This document shows, in pieces, positions 1 to 9,464 of a stretch of 61,987 nt of DNA; positions within the stretch are counted from its first letter, which is position 1, and every line of letters starts with the position of its first letter. Where the stretch lies: the NCBI GenBank assembly GCA_026398735.1, contig JAPLSH010000010.1:1-61987 (forward strand). The letters run 5' to 3'. Made by a program: the position numbers and the translations under genes. The notes under the pieces were generated by a model. The model saw nothing but the letters and a program-made list of their open reading frames with translations. It was not told the DNA's origin and searched no databases. Source of the DNA: Pseudomonadota bacterium. GTDB taxonomy: Bacteria > Pseudomonadota > Gammaproteobacteria > Steroidobacterales > Steroidobacteraceae.

Positions 1-114
1 AGCGTGCAGACCAACGATGCTGAAGCGATCGAGCTGTATTACATGGGTGCCCGTATACGGCCCATGCAAGATGCCAACGGCGGCTACAGCACTCGCTTTG
101 GCAGCCGTCCCTAG
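1..114 (+). CDS. C-terminal end of an unidentified protein (partial)
   Basis: An open frame enters from the left edge and ends at a TAG at 112-114, giving 37 residues. The tail is polar and contains ELYYMGARIRPMQD and ends in STRFGSRP. I do not recognise the family, and nothing can be said about its start. It converges on the minus-strand GDT1-type gene, whose stop lies only six bases further on. The frame is supported only by being open and ending cleanly before the next gene. Confidence 0.5.
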   Translation, partial: SVQTNDAEAIELYYMGARIRPMQDANGGYSTRFGSRP

Positions 115-119
115 TTGCT

Positions 120-689
120 TTAGCTTTGCCCCACACCCAGTAGGGTGAGCGCGCCCAGCAGGGCAAACACCGCTGCCGCGATGCTGCGCACCAGTTTCAT
201 CGGTATCTTGGCGGCAAACCGATTGCCCACAAATACCGCTGGCACATCGGCAAGCATCATCCCCAGCGTCGTACCGGCAATGACCACAACCGGGGTGGCG
301 TAATGCGCTGCCAGCGCGATAGTTGCAAGCTGGGTCTTGTCGCCCATCTCTGCCAAGAAGAAGGTCACCACCGTGGCGCTGAACACGCCGACTTGATTGG
401 CTGTCTTGGCTTCGGATTCATCGATGGTGTCGGGCACCAGTGTCCAAGCGGCCATCGCCAAAAATGACGCGCCCAATATCCAGCGCATCAACTGCGGACT
501 GACCAAGCTTGTCAGCCAAGCCCCTAGCGCACCGGCCATGCCGTGATTGAGCAGTGTGGCCACCAGAATACCCAGAATGATTGGCAGAGGCTTTTTAAAG
601 CGTGCAGCAAGTAGAAAGGCCAACAGCTGCGTTTTGTCGCCGATCTCGGCCAATGCCACGACGCCGGTTGATATTAGAAACGCTTCCAT
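120..689 (-). CDS. GDT1/UPF0016 family cation (manganese) exporter
   Basis: This 189-residue integral membrane protein has two similar halves, each carrying the family signature E-x-G-D-K-T: AEIGDKTQLL near residue 15 and AEMGDKTQLA near residue 113. About six hydrophobic segments surround them. The UPF0016/GDT1 family (TMEM165, yeast Gdt1, bacterial MneA) exports Mn2+ or exchanges Ca2+/Mn2+ for protons, with the acidic motif residues forming the cation site. Length and the duplicated motif match a complete bacterial member. It starts 16 bases after the hrpA stop on the same strand, so the two may be cotranscribed. No manganese riboswitch is visible in that small gap. Manganese specificity is inferred from the family. 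Confidence 0.88.
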   Translation of the reverse strand: MEAFLISTGVVALAEIGDKTQLLAFLLAARFKKPLPIILGILVATLLNHGMAGALGAWLTSLVSPQLMRWILGASFLAMAAWTLVPDTIDESEAKTANQVGVFSATVVTFFLAEMGDKTQLATIALAAHYATPVVVIAGTTLGMMLADVPAVFVGNRFAAKIPMKLVRSIAAAVFALLGALTLLGVGQS

Positions 690-705
690 GATTTACCTTG
701 AGGCG

Positions 706-3700
706 TCAGGCGCCGCGCTGTTGCCAAGCATCGGCGATCCGTTTTGCAGAAACCGTAACCGGTGTGCGCAGGTGCTGCGCAAACAGGGACACACGCTGCT
801 CTTCGAGCAGCCAGCGAAATACATCCTCACCCGGTGGACGGTGGCCGCGCTCGGCCTTTACCGCTTGCCAGTAGCGCTCTTCAGCAGCATTGGCCTCGGC
901 CAGCAGCTTGGCATCGCGCGCCGGATCTTGTGGGGCTTTTTCCAGACGATGCACCACCGCTTTGAGATAACGCGGAAACTCGCGCAGTCGTACCCAAGGC
1001 GTGACCAGCACAAAGCCTGCAGACACCAGTCGCGACAAGTGACGCTGTAGATCCTCGCGAACGGCGGGCAACTTCATATCGCGCAGCTTGGCTTGTGCCG
1101 CGCCCAGCGATTCCAGCGCCGATTGCACACAGCGCGAGATCTCTTGTGCAGGTAAGCCGATGCCGCCGCGACGCGTGGTGATGCGCGCCTGCAAGGCTTC
1201 GGCAGTGCGGATGTCGGGCTGCCCTTCAAGAAAGACTGCGGCCACCAAGCAATCCATCAGGTCATCGCGCAGATCACGGCCGGCTTGCAGGTCTTTGTCC
1301 AGTAGCGGGTGTGCCGTGAGGCCTCGATACACCAGCTCGCCCTGCACATTGACAGCCAGATCCTTGCGCAGTGGCTTGAGGTCTTTTGCCATCACCAACC
1401 GCAGCAGACGAACCAAGCCGCGCCGCTGTGCCGCAGTGGCTTCCGCCGCTGTGGCAAACACGCGCACACCCACGCTTGCGCCTTCGTCTACGACGGCCGG
1501 GAAGCCATACAGCCGTTGGCCGTCATGCTGCGCATCGAAAGTGTCGGGCAGGGCGCCGAAAGTCCAAGCTTTGCAGCCGGTATGCAGCAAGGTCTGCTGT
1601 GCCAGTTGCCGGAACGTGTCCACTGCCGCTGTGCCATGGCGCTGTTGCAAGGCTTTAAGATCGCGCGATCTGTCGATGACCTTGCCGGCTTCATCCACCA
1701 GTGCGTAGTTGGTGCGCAAGTGTGGTGGCAACAGCTCCTCGCGAAACGCATCCGCAGGTACAGGCACGCCCACACTGCGATGCAAGACTGTTGCCAGTTG
1801 TTGCTGTAGCGAGCCCTTACCGGGTTCCAGCAGCGCCAGGGCCTTCTGTGCGTACTCGGGCACTGGTACAAAATGCACGCGTAGCGACTTGGGCAGCGAG
1901 CGGATCATGGCCGCTACCTTTTCGGCCAAGAGTCCAGGCACTAGCCAGCTGAAGCTGTCGGGTTTGACTTGATTGAGGGTGTGCAACGGCACGATAGCGG
2001 TGACGCCATCATCTTCATTGCCAGGCTCAAAGCGATACTGCAGCGCCACCTTTAAGGGGCCAGCGAGTGTGTGATCGGGGAAGGCGCCGGCGTCCACATC
2101 GGCATCGGGCGTGGCGCTGATATCGCTGTTGCCCAGATACAAAATGCGCGGATCGGTGGCCTCGGCCTTTTTGCGCCAGCGTTCAAACGCTGCGCCATTG
2201 GCAACGTCTTGTGGCACACGTGCATCAAAGAACGCCTGCAGCTGCGCCTCATCGACCAGTAGGTCCACGCGCCGGCCCTTCTGCTGCAGATAGTCGGCGT
2301 CTTCCAGCAGCTTGAGGTTGTGTAAAAAGAACGGCGCCTTGCTGTCGTAGTCCATCTGCACCAGCGCATGACGGATGAACAGCTCGCGCGCTTCGCGCGG
2401 CGCAATCTTCTCGTAATTGATCTTGCGACCGGCTTGGATGGTCAGACCGAACAGCGTGGTGCGTTCGTTGATCGCAACCCGCGCCGCGCGCCGCTCCCAA
2501 TGCGGTTCATAATGCTGCTTGCGTACCAAGTGCACGCCTACAGACTCGATCCACTCGGGCTCAATCTTGGCCACCATGCGCGCCCAGACTTTGCTGGTCT
2601 CCACTTGTTCGCCGCACATGATCCATTGCGGCCGGCCTTTGAACTGTCCTGATCCGGGATGAATGGCCAGCTTGTTGCCGCGCGCACCCAGGTATTCGCC
2701 TTGTTCTTTCTTCTCGCAGACATTGGCCAGCAGGCCCGCTAGCAGGGCGCGATGGATGGCGTCGTAGGTGGCATCTTGGTCGTTGAGCGACAGCTTCAGC
2801 TCGCCCTTGAGCACGGCGACAATCTGCGAGTGGATGTCATGCCACTCGCTCATGCGTAGATACGACACAAAGTGTTCTTTGCACCAACCGCGCAGCTTTG
2901 CCTTAGACAGTTGCGCGCGCTGCGCTTCGTATTCGATCCACAGTTTCAGCAGCGACAAAAAGTCCGAGTGCTCGTGTTTCCAAAGCGCGTGCTTTTGGTC
3001 GGCTTGGGTTTTCTTGTCGGCTGGGCGGTCGCGCGGGTCAGGCACGCCCAGTGCTGCCACGATCACCGCCACTTCGGTCAGGCAGCGCTCTTCGGCGGCC
3101 GCCAGCAACATGCGTCCCAGCCGCGGATCCACAGGCAAGGCGGCGAGTCGGTGCCCCAGCGGTGTGAGCGTGTTGTTGGGCGCGAGCGCGCCCAGCTCTT
3201 GCAGCGTGCGCTGCCCATCGCGGATGTAGCGACCATCCGGCGGTTCAACAAAGGGAAAGCGTTCAATGTCGCCCAAGCGCAGTGCGTGCATCTGCAAGAT
3301 CACTGCGGCCAGATTGGTGCGCTGTATTTCCGGATCAGTGAAGGCAGGTCTGCCTGCAAAGTCGTCTTCGCCATACAGGCGTATGGCGATACCAGGGCCA
3401 ACACGGCCGCAACGCCCCGAACGTTGATTGGCAGAAGCCTGCGAGATCTTTTCGATGGGCAGTCGTTGCAGCCGGCTGCGGTGACTGTAGCGGCTGATGC
3501 GCGCGTGGCCGGTATCGATCACTGCGCGTATGCCGGGCACGGTGAGTGATGTTTCGGCCACGTTGGTCGACAGCACCACACGTCGCTTGCCCGAAGGCCG
3601 AAAAACGCGTTCCTGCTCGGCCTGCGCTAATCGCGAATACAGCGGCAGAATCTCGCAGTGCTGCGGATGGTGCTGGCGCAAGGACTCAGCGGTCTCGCGG

Positions 3701-4431
3701 ATCTCACGCTCACCGCTGAGAAACACCAGAATGTCCCCCTGCTGATCGCGCCACAGCTCTTCTACTGCCGACACGATAGCCGCCTGCTCCAGGCCCTCGG
3801 TCTCGTCGCCTTCATCTTCCGGTGCCAGCACCGGTCGGTAACGCAGTTCAACCGGATGGCTGCGACCCGACACATTAATGATAGGCGCGTTGCCGAAATG
3901 CTTTGAAAATCGCTCCGGGTCGATGGTTGCCGAGGTGATTACCAGACGAAAGTCGGGTCGTTGCGGCAGCAGCCAGCTCATGTAGCCGAGCAGAAAGTCG
4001 ATGTTGAGACTGCGCTCATGCGCCTCATCAATGATCAACGTGTCATAGCGCCGCAGCAGCCGGTCGTGCTGTGTCTCGGCCAGCAAGATGCCGTCGGTCA
4101 TCAGCTTGATCAGCGTGGTGGGCCGTGTGCGGTCTTGAAACCGCACCTTATAGCCGACGACTTCACCCAGCGGCGTGTTGAGCTCACTGGCGATGCGCGC
4201 AGCCACTGTTCGCGCCGCGATGCGTCTGGGCTGTGTGTGGCCGATGGCGCCGCGTTGGCCGCGCCCGGCTTCCAGACAGATCTTGGGTAACTGGGTGGTT
4301 TTGCCAGAGCCTGTCTCGCCACAGACGATGACGACCTGGTGCGCGAGGATGGCCTCGCGAATTTCGTCGCGACGGCCCGCCACCGGCAGGTCGGGCGGAT
4401 AGTTGAGGGTCTGGAGGTTGGCGGGCAGCAT
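706..4431 (-). CDS. hrpA: ATP-dependent RNA helicase HrpA (DEAH box)
   Basis: At 1,241 residues this is a full-length HrpA-type DEAH helicase. Visible motifs are Walker A GETGSGKTT at residues 38-46, motif Ia around TQPRRIAA, DEAH at 135-138, motif III SAT near 166, and motif VI QRSGRCGRVGPG near 336. These are followed by the winged-helix/ratchet (HA2) region and the long C-terminal part typical of bacterial HrpA. Bacterial HrpA unwinds RNA in the cytoplasm, acts in mRNA processing and helps rescue collided or stalled ribosomes. The start ATG at 4431 is followed at once by the conserved N-terminal region. No good Shine-Dalgarno is seen. The gene diverges from the SDR gene across a 93-base gap. 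Confidence 0.97.
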   Translation of the reverse strand: MLPANLQTLNYPPDLPVAGRRDEIREAILAHQVVIVCGETGSGKTTQLPKICLEAGRGQRGAIGHTQPRRIAARTVAARIASELNTPLGEVVGYKVRFQDRTRPTTLIKLMTDGILLAETQHDRLLRRYDTLIIDEAHERSLNIDFLLGYMSWLLPQRPDFRLVITSATIDPERFSKHFGNAPIINVSGRSHPVELRYRPVLAPEDEGDETEGLEQAAIVSAVEELWRDQQGDILVFLSGEREIRETAESLRQHHPQHCEILPLYSRLAQAEQERVFRPSGKRRVVLSTNVAETSLTVPGIRAVIDTGHARISRYSHRSRLQRLPIEKISQASANQRSGRCGRVGPGIAIRLYGEDDFAGRPAFTDPEIQRTNLAAVILQMHALRLGDIERFPFVEPPDGRYIRDGQRTLQELGALAPNNTLTPLGHRLAALPVDPRLGRMLLAAAEERCLTEVAVIVAALGVPDPRDRPADKKTQADQKHALWKHEHSDFLSLLKLWIEYEAQRAQLSKAKLRGWCKEHFVSYLRMSEWHDIHSQIVAVLKGELKLSLNDQDATYDAIHRALLAGLLANVCEKKEQGEYLGARGNKLAIHPGSGQFKGRPQWIMCGEQVETSKVWARMVAKIEPEWIESVGVHLVRKQHYEPHWERRAARVAINERTTLFGLTIQAGRKINYEKIAPREARELFIRHALVQMDYDSKAPFFLHNLKLLEDADYLQQKGRRVDLLVDEAQLQAFFDARVPQDVANGAAFERWRKKAEATDPRILYLGNSDISATPDADVDAGAFPDHTLAGPLKVALQYRFEPGNEDDGVTAIVPLHTLNQVKPDSFSWLVPGLLAEKVAAMIRSLPKSLRVHFVPVPEYAQKALALLEPGKGSLQQQLATVLHRSVGVPVPADAFREELLPPHLRTNYALVDEAGKVIDRSRDLKALQQRHGTAAVDTFRQLAQQTLLHTGCKAWTFGALPDTFDAQHDGQRLYGFPAVVDEGASVGVRVFATAAEATAAQRRGLVRLLRLVMAKDLKPLRKDLAVNVQGELVYRGLTAHPLLDKDLQAGRDLRDDLMDCLVAAVFLEGQPDIRTAEALQARITTRRGGIGLPAQEISRCVQSALESLGAAQAKLRDMKLPAVREDLQRHLSRLVSAGFVLVTPWVRLREFPRYLKAVVHRLEKAPQDPARDAKLLAEANAAEERYWQAVKAERGHRPPGEDVFRWLLEEQRVSLFAQHLRTPVTVSAKRIADAWQQRGA

Positions 4432-4466
4432 GGTCGGGGCGGCGGCAGTCTACCCGATCGGGCCGC

Positions 4467-4494
4467 TTGGACTGCGCTGCACCGGCAGTACACT
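4467..4494 (+). promoter_or_regulatory. Candidate sigma70 promoter for the SDR gene
   Basis: In the divergent gap between hrpA and the SDR gene, TTGGAC (4467-4472) and TACACT (4489-4494) are separated by 16 bases and lie just upstream of the SDR Shine-Dalgarno. The match to consensus is moderate and read by eye only. Confidence 0.35.
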
Positions 4495-4524
4495 GTGGGC
4501 CCGCCACTTTGCAGGAGCCGCCGT

Positions 4525-5472
4525 ATGAGCACGACCACCCCCCATCAAACGCCGTTGGCAGACGTTCGCGGTAAGGTCGCTTTCATCACCGGCGGTTCCA
4601 GTGGCATCGGTTTGGGCATTGCGCAGGTGTTGTCGCGTGCCGGCATGAAGGTGGTGTTCACCTATATGCGCGAGTCGCACCGCGATGCGGCGCTGGCATC
4701 TTTTCCGGCCGGCAACCCTGGTGTGCATGCCATCAAGCTAGACACAGCTGATCGCGACGGCATGGTGCGTGCGGCTGATGAAGCCGAGGCCGTGTTTGGC
4801 AACGTGCATCTGCTGGTCAATAACGCGGGCATAGGCATCCACTCGCAGCTCAGCAATGCCAGTTGGAACGATTGGGATTGGGCGATGAACGTGAACGTGT
4901 CGGGCGTGTTCAACGGCATTCGCACCTTCCTGCCGCGTATGAAGGCCCATGGCGAAGGCGCACACATCGTGACCACCAGTTCTACCGCAGGCCTCATGGC
5001 CGCGATGCTGGGTTTATACGTCACCACCAAATATGCCGTAATGGGCATGATGGAAGCGCTGCGCGTGGAAGTTGAAGGTCAGAACATTGGCGTGTCGGTG
5101 TTTTGCCCTGGCCCGATGCGCACCAATATCTTCAATACCGAGCGCAACCGTCCTGCCGCGCTGGTCAATCCAGGCGCGGCCAAGGCGCTGGCGCCACCGC
5201 CGGGCGTTAAGGGCGCGCCGGCCGTCGATCTGATGGCCGCAGCCATGGATCCGATTGAAGCGGCCGAGTGCGTGCTTGAGGGCATCCGCAATAACGACCT
5301 ATTCATCATGTCGCATCAAGAGTTTGCGCAGGCAGTGCGTGATCGCGGCGAGGCGCTGCTGGCCTCCTTCCCAACCGCAGTTGCACCGGCCGTGCGCCAC
5401 GAGGCTGGCAAAATCTTTATACCGGGCATCTATGCCCCCGAAACTGTGCGGCGCAACAGCCGGCGCAAATAA
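4525..5472 (+). CDS. Short-chain dehydrogenase/reductase (classical SDR)
   Basis: This 315-residue protein has a Rossmann fold with the cofactor motif TGGSSGIG at residues 22-29, the structural NNAG motif, and a catalytic Ser followed by Y-V-T-T-K (the YxxxK pair). It is therefore an NAD(P)-dependent oxidoreductase of the classical SDR group and probably cytoplasmic. The substrate cannot be read from sequence. It is slightly longer than the usual 250 residues because of a C-terminal extension of about 50 residues after the catalytic core. The frame is open upstream, but ATG 4525 is chosen because GCAGGAG lies at proper spacing and the hydrophobic beta-1 strand follows about 18 residues later. 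It stands alone, with a 62-base gap to the Yip1 gene. Confidence 0.9.
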   Translation: MSTTTPHQTPLADVRGKVAFITGGSSGIGLGIAQVLSRAGMKVVFTYMRESHRDAALASFPAGNPGVHAIKLDTADRDGMVRAADEAEAVFGNVHLLVNNAGIGIHSQLSNASWNDWDWAMNVNVSGVFNGIRTFLPRMKAHGEGAHIVTTSSTAGLMAAMLGLYVTTKYAVMGMMEALRVEVEGQNIGVSVFCPGPMRTNIFNTERNRPAALVNPGAAKALAPPPGVKGAPAVDLMAAAMDPIEAAECVLEGIRNNDLFIMSHQEFAQAVRDRGEALLASFPTAVAPAVRHEAGKIFIPGIYAPETVRRNSRRK

Positions 5473-5534
5473 CGCGCCGGCCTGCAGCGGATGTTAGGGT
5501 GTTTTAAATAAGTTGTAGTCAGGGAGCGACGCGC

Positions 5535-6236
5535 ATGGGCAATCTGCAGTGGATCAATTTGCTCGTGACCAAGCCCGGTCAGCTTTTCAAGGAACTCGAT
5601 GTAGCGCCGCGATTCTGGTTCGCGCTGTTGCTGTCTATGGCGTTGAGCTTGGGCGTGATGTTCTGGTACTACAGCGGCCTCGATATTGCCTGGTTTGTGG
5701 ACTACACCTTCTCCGCGAACGCTAAAACAGCGCAGATCCCAGAAGAACAGCGCGCCAAGGCGCTGGCTTTCATGACGCGCAACTTTCTGCTGTTTACTTC
5801 CTTGTTCGCTGCGATCGTTGCCATTACCGCGCAGCGTCTGCTCGAGGCGCTATACCTGTTGGTGGCCGGCAAGGTGACTGGGGTCAAACGCAGCTACCGT
5901 CATTGGCTGGCCCTGGCGTGCTGGAGCTCACTGCCGGTGGCTTTTGCAGCGCTGACCGGCGCTGTGATGCTGCTGCTGCAAGATAGCCGTCAGATGGCAC
6001 CCGACGTGTTGTCGCCACTGTCGCTCAACAGTCTGTTCTTCAATTTGCAGTTGGGGCAGCCAGGCTATTCGCTGGTCACCAGCCTTTCGCTCTTGCATTT
6101 GCCCAGTTGGGCGTTAGCCATCATCGGTGTGCGCACCTGGTCGGGCCGCTCGACATTGTTCAGTGCTGTGCTGGTCCTGCTGCCTTTGGTGCTGGTGTAC
6201 GGCATCTGGGCGTGGTTGGCTTGGGGTACTCCATGA
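5535..6236 (+). CDS. Yip1-family inner membrane protein
   Basis: This protein of 233 residues has an amphipathic N-terminus (LVTKPGQLFKELDV) typical of bacterial Yip1-domain proteins, followed by about five hydrophobic segments that cover most of the rest. Bacterial Yip1 proteins are poorly characterised membrane proteins. It is preceded by AGGGAG. The adaptor gene downstream starts inside its last codons (ATGA overlap), so the two are translationally coupled. That suggests it helps assemble or modulate the efflux pump, but this is inference from position alone. Confidence 0.75.
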   Translation: MGNLQWINLLVTKPGQLFKELDVAPRFWFALLLSMALSLGVMFWYYSGLDIAWFVDYTFSANAKTAQIPEEQRAKALAFMTRNFLLFTSLFAAIVAITAQRLLEALYLLVAGKVTGVKRSYRHWLALACWSSLPVAFAALTGAVMLLLQDSRQMAPDVLSPLSLNSLFFNLQLGQPGYSLVTSLSLLHLPSWALAIIGVRTWSGRSTLFSAVLVLLPLVLVYGIWAWLAWGTP

Positions 6237-7423
6237 AACGCTCTACTACCGTAATCACCTGGACCGTCGCAGTGGCACTGCTGGTCGGCGTGCCCGTGGC
6301 GCTGCACTACCGTCGCGGTTCGGACGCCAAACCGGTGGATACGGATTTGGTGGCAGCGCGTGTGTTATCCCCGACCATTCTTGCGTCGGGCAGCCTGACC
6401 TATCAAAGCGAGATCAAGCTGGTCTCCGAGATCATCGGCCGTGTGACCAAGGTGCTGGTCAAAGAGGGCGACAGTGTCACGCGGGGTCAGTTGCTGTTGC
6501 AGCTGGACCCTGCTTCCAGTGAAGCCGAAGTGGCCCAACTGACTGCGCTACAGCAGCAATCGCGGCTCAACATCGAGCGCCAGACCGTCAACGTCACCAC
6601 ACTCGATGCCAAGTGGCAGCGCTTTGATGCGCTGCGCGCACAGGGTTTGGTGGCGGCCAGCACTTTCGAAGAAGTGGCGCAGGCACGCGATGTGGCGCGA
6701 GTAGAGCTTGCCACCACCAACCAAGTGTTGCGTCAGACCACAGCACAGCTGCAACAAGCGCGCGAGCGTATGGCCAAGACGCAGTTGCGCGCACCCATCG
6801 ATGGCAAGGTCACGGCGCTCATCATCAAACCCGGCGAAACCGCAGTGCCCAGTGTCACCAGCATTGCCGGATCAGACCTGATGACCGTGGCAGACACCTC
6901 CAGCTTGTTTGCCGAGGTCAACGTCAACGAGACCGACGTGGCCCGCGTGGGTGTGGGCCAGTCAGCGCGCATCGTGCCGGCAGCATTCCCCGACAAAGCC
7001 TGGCAGGGCGTGGTCGAAACAGTGGCTTCATCGCCGCGTAGCGTGGCTGGTCAGAGCAAGAGCTATGCAGTGCGCATCCGTCTGACCGAAACCGCAGGTC
7101 TGCCGTTTCGTACCGGCATGAGCTGCCGCGCCGAGATCGCTACCCGCGGTACCGATGCCGCAGCGGTGTTGACCGTGCCGGTGCAGGCAGTGCATTACAG
7201 CGAGACCACTGGCCGCGACGAGAAATCTGCTGCCAGCTTGTTTGTCGTAAGCGGCGGCAAGGTCGCCGAGCGCAGCATCGAAACCGGCTTGGCAGATGAT
7301 CTGTATGTAGAGGTCACCAAGGGCGCGGCAGCCGGTGATCAAATCGTTACCGGCCCGGCGCGCACCCTGCGCTTTTTGCGTGATGGCGATCGCGTGACCC
7401 CGACGGCTGCTGCCAAGCCGTGA
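6233..7423 (+). CDS. Periplasmic adaptor (MacA/HlyD-type) of an ABC efflux pump
   Basis: This is a 396-residue membrane-fusion protein. An N-terminal hydrophobic segment (residues 9-25) anchors it in the inner membrane. It is followed by a lipoyl/barrel-sandwich half (VKEGDSVTRGQLLLQLD), an alpha-helical hairpin at about 100-185, the second lipoyl half (LRAPIDGKVTALIIKPGE), a beta-barrel and a membrane-proximal domain. MacA-type adaptors link a MacB-type ABC transporter to a TolC-like channel and stimulate its ATPase. The start ATG 6233 overlaps the Yip1 stop, and the ATPase gene starts at a GTG overlapping its own stop. No outer-membrane channel is encoded in this operon, so a channel made elsewhere would be needed. 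Confidence 0.9.
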   Translation: MKRSTTVITWTVAVALLVGVPVALHYRRGSDAKPVDTDLVAARVLSPTILASGSLTYQSEIKLVSEIIGRVTKVLVKEGDSVTRGQLLLQLDPASSEAEVAQLTALQQQSRLNIERQTVNVTTLDAKWQRFDALRAQGLVAASTFEEVAQARDVARVELATTNQVLRQTTAQLQQARERMAKTQLRAPIDGKVTALIIKPGETAVPSVTSIAGSDLMTVADTSSLFAEVNVNETDVARVGVGQSARIVPAAFPDKAWQGVVETVASSPRSVAGQSKSYAVRIRLTETAGLPFRTGMSCRAEIATRGTDAAAVLTVPVQAVHYSETTGRDEKSAASLFVVSGGKVAERSIETGLADDLYVEVTKGAAAGDQIVTGPARTLRFLRDGDRVTPTAAAKP

Positions 7424-8097
7424 TTGAGCTGCGCGGCATCGGCAAGACCTATGCCCTGGGCGGCGTGTCGTTTGATGCGCTGGATGCTGTTGATCTGGAT
7501 ATCGACAGCAATGCCTTTGTTGCGCTGACCGGCTCGTCTGGTTCCGGCAAGTCCACTCTGATGAATATCCTGGGTTGCTTGGATACGCCCAGTCGCGGCA
7601 GCTATACGCTCGATGGCGAAGCGGTGTCCGGGCTCGACGAAGACCAGTTGGCGCAAGTGCGCAATCGCAAAATCGGCTTCGTATTCCAAAACTTTTATCT
7701 GATGCCGCGCATGACCGCGCTCGATAATGTTGCGCAGCCGCTCATCTATCGTGGCGTGTCGCCTGCACTGCGCCGCGCACGGGCCGCCGAGGCGTTGGAG
7801 CGGGTGGGTTTGGCGGATCGCGCCGGCCATCGTCCCAACGAGCTCTCTGGTGGTCAGCGTCAACGCGTCGCTGTCGCGCGTGCGCTGGTGGGCCAGCCCG
7901 AGCTGCTGTTGGCCGATGAGCCCACGGGCAATCTCGACAGTCGTACGGCGCGCGAGATCATGACGTTGTTTGCCCAGTTGCACAGTGAAGGGCAGTGCGT
8001 GGTGATCGTGACCCACGATCCGGCCATTGCCGCCTGTTGCCAGCGTGTGGTGCGCTTGCAGGATGGTCATGTCGTGGAAGATCGCTATGGCCACTGA
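7420..8097 (+). CDS. MacB-type ABC transporter ATPase (separate subunit)
   Basis: The product has 225 residues and is a complete ABC ATPase. Walker A is SGSSGSGKST near residues 42-49, the Q-loop is VFQNFYL, the signature is LSGGQRQRVAVARAL, Walker B is LLLADEPTGNLD, and the H-loop is VTHDP. The LolD/MacB-like pattern points to the group driving MacB-type mechanotransmission exporters. E. coli MacB fuses ATPase and permease, whereas here they are two genes. The GTG start at 7420 overlaps the TGA of the adaptor gene. The permease gene starts 11 bases before this gene ends, so stoichiometric expression is likely. The exported substrate is unknown; macrolide, peptide or siderophore export are all known in the family. 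Confidence 0.93.
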   Translation: MIELRGIGKTYALGGVSFDALDAVDLDIDSNAFVALTGSSGSGKSTLMNILGCLDTPSRGSYTLDGEAVSGLDEDQLAQVRNRKIGFVFQNFYLMPRMTALDNVAQPLIYRGVSPALRRARAAEALERVGLADRAGHRPNELSGGQRQRVAVARALVGQPELLLADEPTGNLDSRTAREIMTLFAQLHSEGQCVVIVTHDPAIAACCQRVVRLQDGHVVEDRYGH

Positions 8098-9358
8098 TCT
8101 GCAACGCGGCTCAGCGCTACAACGTTGGCTGTGGGTCATTCAGGAATGTTTGGTGTCGGCCATCTCCAGCATTCGCGCGCATGGACTGCGCAGCGTGCTC
8201 ACCATGCTCGGGGTCATCATCGGCGTGGCATCGGTCATCTGCGTGGTGGCATTGGTACAGGGTCTGTCGCGCACTATCTCGCAGCAGTTCGAGGGACTAG
8301 GCTCCAGTACGCTCACGCTGCGCTCCTACACGCCGTTGCAGGATCAGCTGCGCGGCAAGGTCAATCGACTGCAGCCGTCCGATCTGGACGAGCTGCGTGC
8401 GCGCATCGATGGCATCACGCATCTCACGCCCATCGTGTTTGCCGGCCAGCGCTTTGGTGCCGAAGTGCGCAACGGCGCCAACACGGCCAATGGTCAGTTG
8501 CTGGGCAGTACGGCCAGTTATCAGGATGTGCAGCAGCAGTTTCCGCGAGTGGGCAGGTTCATCACCGCCAGTGATGACGACAGTCGCCGTCGCGTGGTGG
8601 TGCTGGGCGAGCAGATACGCAAAGACCTCAAGCTGCCCGAGGATCCCAGCGGCCAGTTTGTGCAGATCGGTCGCGAGTGGTTCAAGGTGGTCGGAGTCAT
8701 GGAAGCGCGCGGCGAGGTGTTCGGCCAAAGCCAGGACAGCTTCCTGGTCATGCCTTACCAAACCGCACTGGCAGTCACCGGTGTGATCACCCAGCCCGAC
8801 CTGTGGATCAGTTTTTCGGTCGTTGATATGGACAGTGTGGCCAACGTGAAGCAGCGCGTTGCCGGGCTCATCCGCCGTCTGCATCGCATCGCCAAAGATC
8901 AGCCGGATGATTTTCGGGTTGAGTCTGCCGAGACGCTGGCCAAAACCTTTCAGCAGATCTCCAACACGGTCACCTTTGTGGTGGCCGGTGTCGTGGGCAT
9001 TTCGTTGCTGGTCGGCGGCATCGGCATCATGAACATCATGCTGGTGTCGGTCACCGAGCGGACCCGCGAGGTGGGCATAGCCAAAGCGCTGGGGGCGCCG
9101 CGGCGCTTTATCCTGATGCAGTTTCTGATCGAGGCCATGCTGCTGGCGCTAACCGGCGGCGTAATCGGCATCGTGTTGGGCTTTTCTCTGGCCTTCGGTA
9201 TTGCTGCCCTCATCCCCAACTTCCCCACGCCGGCAGTGCCCTGGTGGGTCGTGCTGGGTTCCTGTGGTTTTTCGGCCTTGATCGGCATGGTTTTCGGGCT
9301 GCTGCCGGCCCGCAAGGCCGCCAATTTGGCGCCGATCGACGCACTGCGCTACGAATAA
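8087..9358 (+). CDS. MacB-type ABC permease (FtsX-like)
   Basis: The product has 423 residues. One transmembrane segment lies near residues 30-60 (LRSVLTMLGVIIGVASVI), then a large periplasmic MacB_PCD domain, then three C-terminal transmembrane helices with the FtsX-like signature GIMNIMLVSVTERTREVGI. It ends in PARKAANLAPIDALRYE, the conserved C-terminus of MacB permeases. ATG 8087 is preferred over upstream in-frame starts because it keeps the usual short cytoplasmic N-terminus. The gene overlaps the ATPase gene. The protein should dimerise with two ATPase subunits and push substrate from the periplasm through the adaptor into an outer-membrane channel. Confidence 0.93.
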   Translation: MATDLQRGSALQRWLWVIQECLVSAISSIRAHGLRSVLTMLGVIIGVASVICVVALVQGLSRTISQQFEGLGSSTLTLRSYTPLQDQLRGKVNRLQPSDLDELRARIDGITHLTPIVFAGQRFGAEVRNGANTANGQLLGSTASYQDVQQQFPRVGRFITASDDDSRRRVVVLGEQIRKDLKLPEDPSGQFVQIGREWFKVVGVMEARGEVFGQSQDSFLVMPYQTALAVTGVITQPDLWISFSVVDMDSVANVKQRVAGLIRRLHRIAKDQPDDFRVESAETLAKTFQQISNTVTFVVAGVVGISLLVGGIGIMNIMLVSVTERTREVGIAKALGAPRRFILMQFLIEAMLLALTGGVIGIVLGFSLAFGIAALIPNFPTPAVPWWVVLGSCGFSALIGMVFGLLPARKAANLAPIDALRYE

Positions 9359-9464
9359 CCAAGGTAAGCGGCCGGCAGGCAACCATTGCGCCGGAATGTG
9401 GTCTAATTCGGTTCTTGACCAGGCGCTGGGCCAGGTCGCTATTCCCCGCAGGGCTCCCAACTCC

